From Cytophagales bacterium (lineage in GTDB: Bacteria; Bacteroidota; Bacteroidia; Cytophagales; Cyclobacteriaceae), in the NCBI GenBank assembly GCA_003500135.1, contig DNTA01000188.1:1-6175 (forward strand): DNA of 6,175 nucleotides. Reading direction: 5' to 3'. The translations under genes and the position numbers were made by a program. This document shows, piece by piece, positions 5,089-6,175 of the stretch (within the stretch, counting starts at the first letter, position 1; every line of letters begins with the position of its first letter). The notes under the pieces are model-generated. The model searched no databases. It saw only the letters and a program-made list of their open reading frames with translations, and was not told the origin of the DNA.

Positions 5089-6162
5089 TTACTCAGCTTC
5101 CTGTATAATGGGCAAAATAATATAAAAACAGGTCCCCTGCCCTTCTTCACTTTCTACTTCAATTTGTCCCTGGTGACCCGAGATAATGGATTGAACAGTA
5201 ACCAGACCAAGCCCCATACCACCACTTTTTGCACTGAAAAAAGGGTCGAATAGACGGTTTAAATGCTTTTTCTTAATACCCTTGCCATTATCTTCCAATG
5301 ATATTACCACTTCTTGTTCATCAACATCTGTGCTCACTTTTAAAACCCCTTTTCCATCTTCCATGGCTTCGATAGCATTTAAACATAAATTGAGCAATGC
5401 CACTTTGATCTGATTGCGATCAAGGGCCATAGCCGGATTTTTCGTACTAAGCTCCAACTCCAGTTGCATTTGCCTAAGCTCCAACCTGTCTTTGGCGAGG
5501 ACCAGGGTTTCAGTAATAACATCGTTGAGCTTAACTGTGGAAAATTTAAAATCTTTTTTGCGGGAAGATTTAAGTAAATCATCAACAAGGCCACTAATCC
5601 GTTTGACATTTCTTGAGATAGTATCTATGTAAAACACATAATCTTCGTTCAATTCTTTCAGTTCATCCTTTAGTTGTTCCAAAGCAAGATTGATATTGGT
5701 TAAAGGATTGCGCACTTCGTGGCCAATTGTACGGGCAATGCGGCCAGTTACCGAAAGCTTTTCAGCCTGAAGCAATTTTTGCTCTGCTTCTTTTCTGGCC
5801 GTAATATTTCTTATTAAACCTATATAAGTTTGAATTCCTGCATGATTGACAGAGCAAACGAAATTGATAATGCAAGTAAAAACTTTTCCGCTTTTACTTT
5901 TCATTTCGGTTTCGAAGTTCTCTACAAAATCATAATGATAAATTTGTTTGTTGAACCTCAAAAACTCCTCTTTATCACAAAACAGCTTTTTAAATGACTG
6001 AATTTCATCGATTGTGTATTCAAAAAGCCTCACCATAGCCGGATTTACATCAATGATGTTAAATTCGTTGTTGGTAAAGAAAACCGGATCCAGTGATTTA
6101 TTAAAGAGGTCCTGGTACCTTTCGGCGCTTTTTTGAATTTGTGACGATTGAAAATTTGTCAT
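5089..6162 (-). CDS. Soluble PAS-domain sensor histidine kinase
   Basis: A 357-residue two-component kinase with no membrane helix, so it senses an intracellular signal. A PAS domain covers about 14-123: YQDLFNKSLDPVFFTN, VNPAMVRLFEYTIDEI, and the closing strand IGLIRNITARKEAE that leads into the linker helix. The dimerisation domain has the phospho-acceptor His148 in IGHEVRNPLTNI; the adjacent E-V-R-N fits the ExxN motif of bifunctional kinase/phosphatases. The ATPase domain shows the N box (LLNLCLNAIEAM, 256-267), G1 (DNGKGI, 291-296), F box (LFDPFFS, 304-310) and G2 (GGMGLGL, 314-320), all intact. The layout resembles NtrB-type kinases. The ATG at 6162 is preferred over the TTG at 6168, just after an in-frame TAA at 6171-6169, so the gene is complete. 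No response regulator lies in the window; it may be further upstream or elsewhere. dps follows 159 nt downstream. The PAS ligand is unknown; Cys62, Cys97 and Cys103 are in this domain. Confidence 0.93.
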   Translation of the reverse strand: MTNFQSSQIQKSAERYQDLFNKSLDPVFFTNNEFNIIDVNPAMVRLFEYTIDEIQSFKKLFCDKEEFLRFNKQIYHYDFVENFETEMKSKSGKVFTCIINFVCSVNHAGIQTYIGLIRNITARKEAEQKLLQAEKLSVTGRIARTIGHEVRNPLTNINLALEQLKDELKELNEDYVFYIDTISRNVKRISGLVDDLLKSSRKKDFKFSTVKLNDVITETLVLAKDRLELRQMQLELELSTKNPAMALDRNQIKVALLNLCLNAIEAMEDGKGVLKVSTDVDEQEVVISLEDNGKGIKKKHLNRLFDPFFSAKSGGMGLGLVTVQSIISGHQGQIEVESEEGQGTCFYIILPIIQEAE

Positions 6163-6175
6163 ATACAATTAGCTT

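Noticed and set aside
5379..5632. Two further open frames (minus 5379-5609 and plus 5414-5632) inside the kinase gene.
   Set aside because: Both lie wholly within the conserved kinase core and show no family features of their own.

Overview
The window reads as chromosomal DNA of a Bacteroidota bacterium, probably a free-living cytophaga- or sphingobacteria-like lineage. The DNA is AT-rich, most stops are TAA, and most starts lack a Shine-Dalgarno sequence. The proteins (KirBac-type channel, YtxH protein, MscS, NDH-2, Dps, PAS kinase) resemble the stress genes usual in that phylum. The phylum call is an inference from gene style; no marker gene is present.

Layout. On the + strand, 2-685 holds the 3' part of an inward-rectifier K+ channel gene that enters from beyond the left edge. 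It is interrupted by an in-frame TAA at 491-493, and the reading frame remains recognisably Kir-like on both sides. A perfect 13-bp hairpin (684-713) closes this gene and probably also the convergent minus-strand genes. Everything from 736 to the right end is on the minus strand. In transcription order these are a soluble PAS sensor histidine kinase (6162-5089), a Dps ferritin-like protein (4929-4423), a type II NADH dehydrogenase (4302-3025), a YtxH-like membrane-anchored protein (2903-2634), an MscS-type mechanosensitive channel (2617-1679), an ArsC-fold protein without the catalytic cysteine (1678-1271) and an unrecognised all-helical protein (1188-736).

How they fit together. ytxH-like, mscS and the ArsC-like gene are tightly packed (16 nt, then a TAA directly abutting ATG) and look like one transcription unit. 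The helical-protein gene follows after 82 nt and may be read from the same unit or from its own promoter. A near-identical 13-base motif lies exactly 39 nt before the start codons of both the first and the last gene of this cluster. dps and ndh are separated by a hairpin with strand-specific G-U pairs that looks like the dps terminator. The common theme is protection of envelope and redox state: ion flux (Kir, MscS), iron and DNA protection (Dps), and quinone reduction without proton pumping (NDH-2). The kinase is a possible sensor, but no response regulator is visible.

No tRNA, rRNA, CRISPR array, insertion sequence or phage gene is seen, and no gap exceeds 300 bases. The points most worth a second look are the nonsense codon in the K+ channel, the cysteine-less ArsC-fold protein coupled to MscS, and the shared promoter-like motif.
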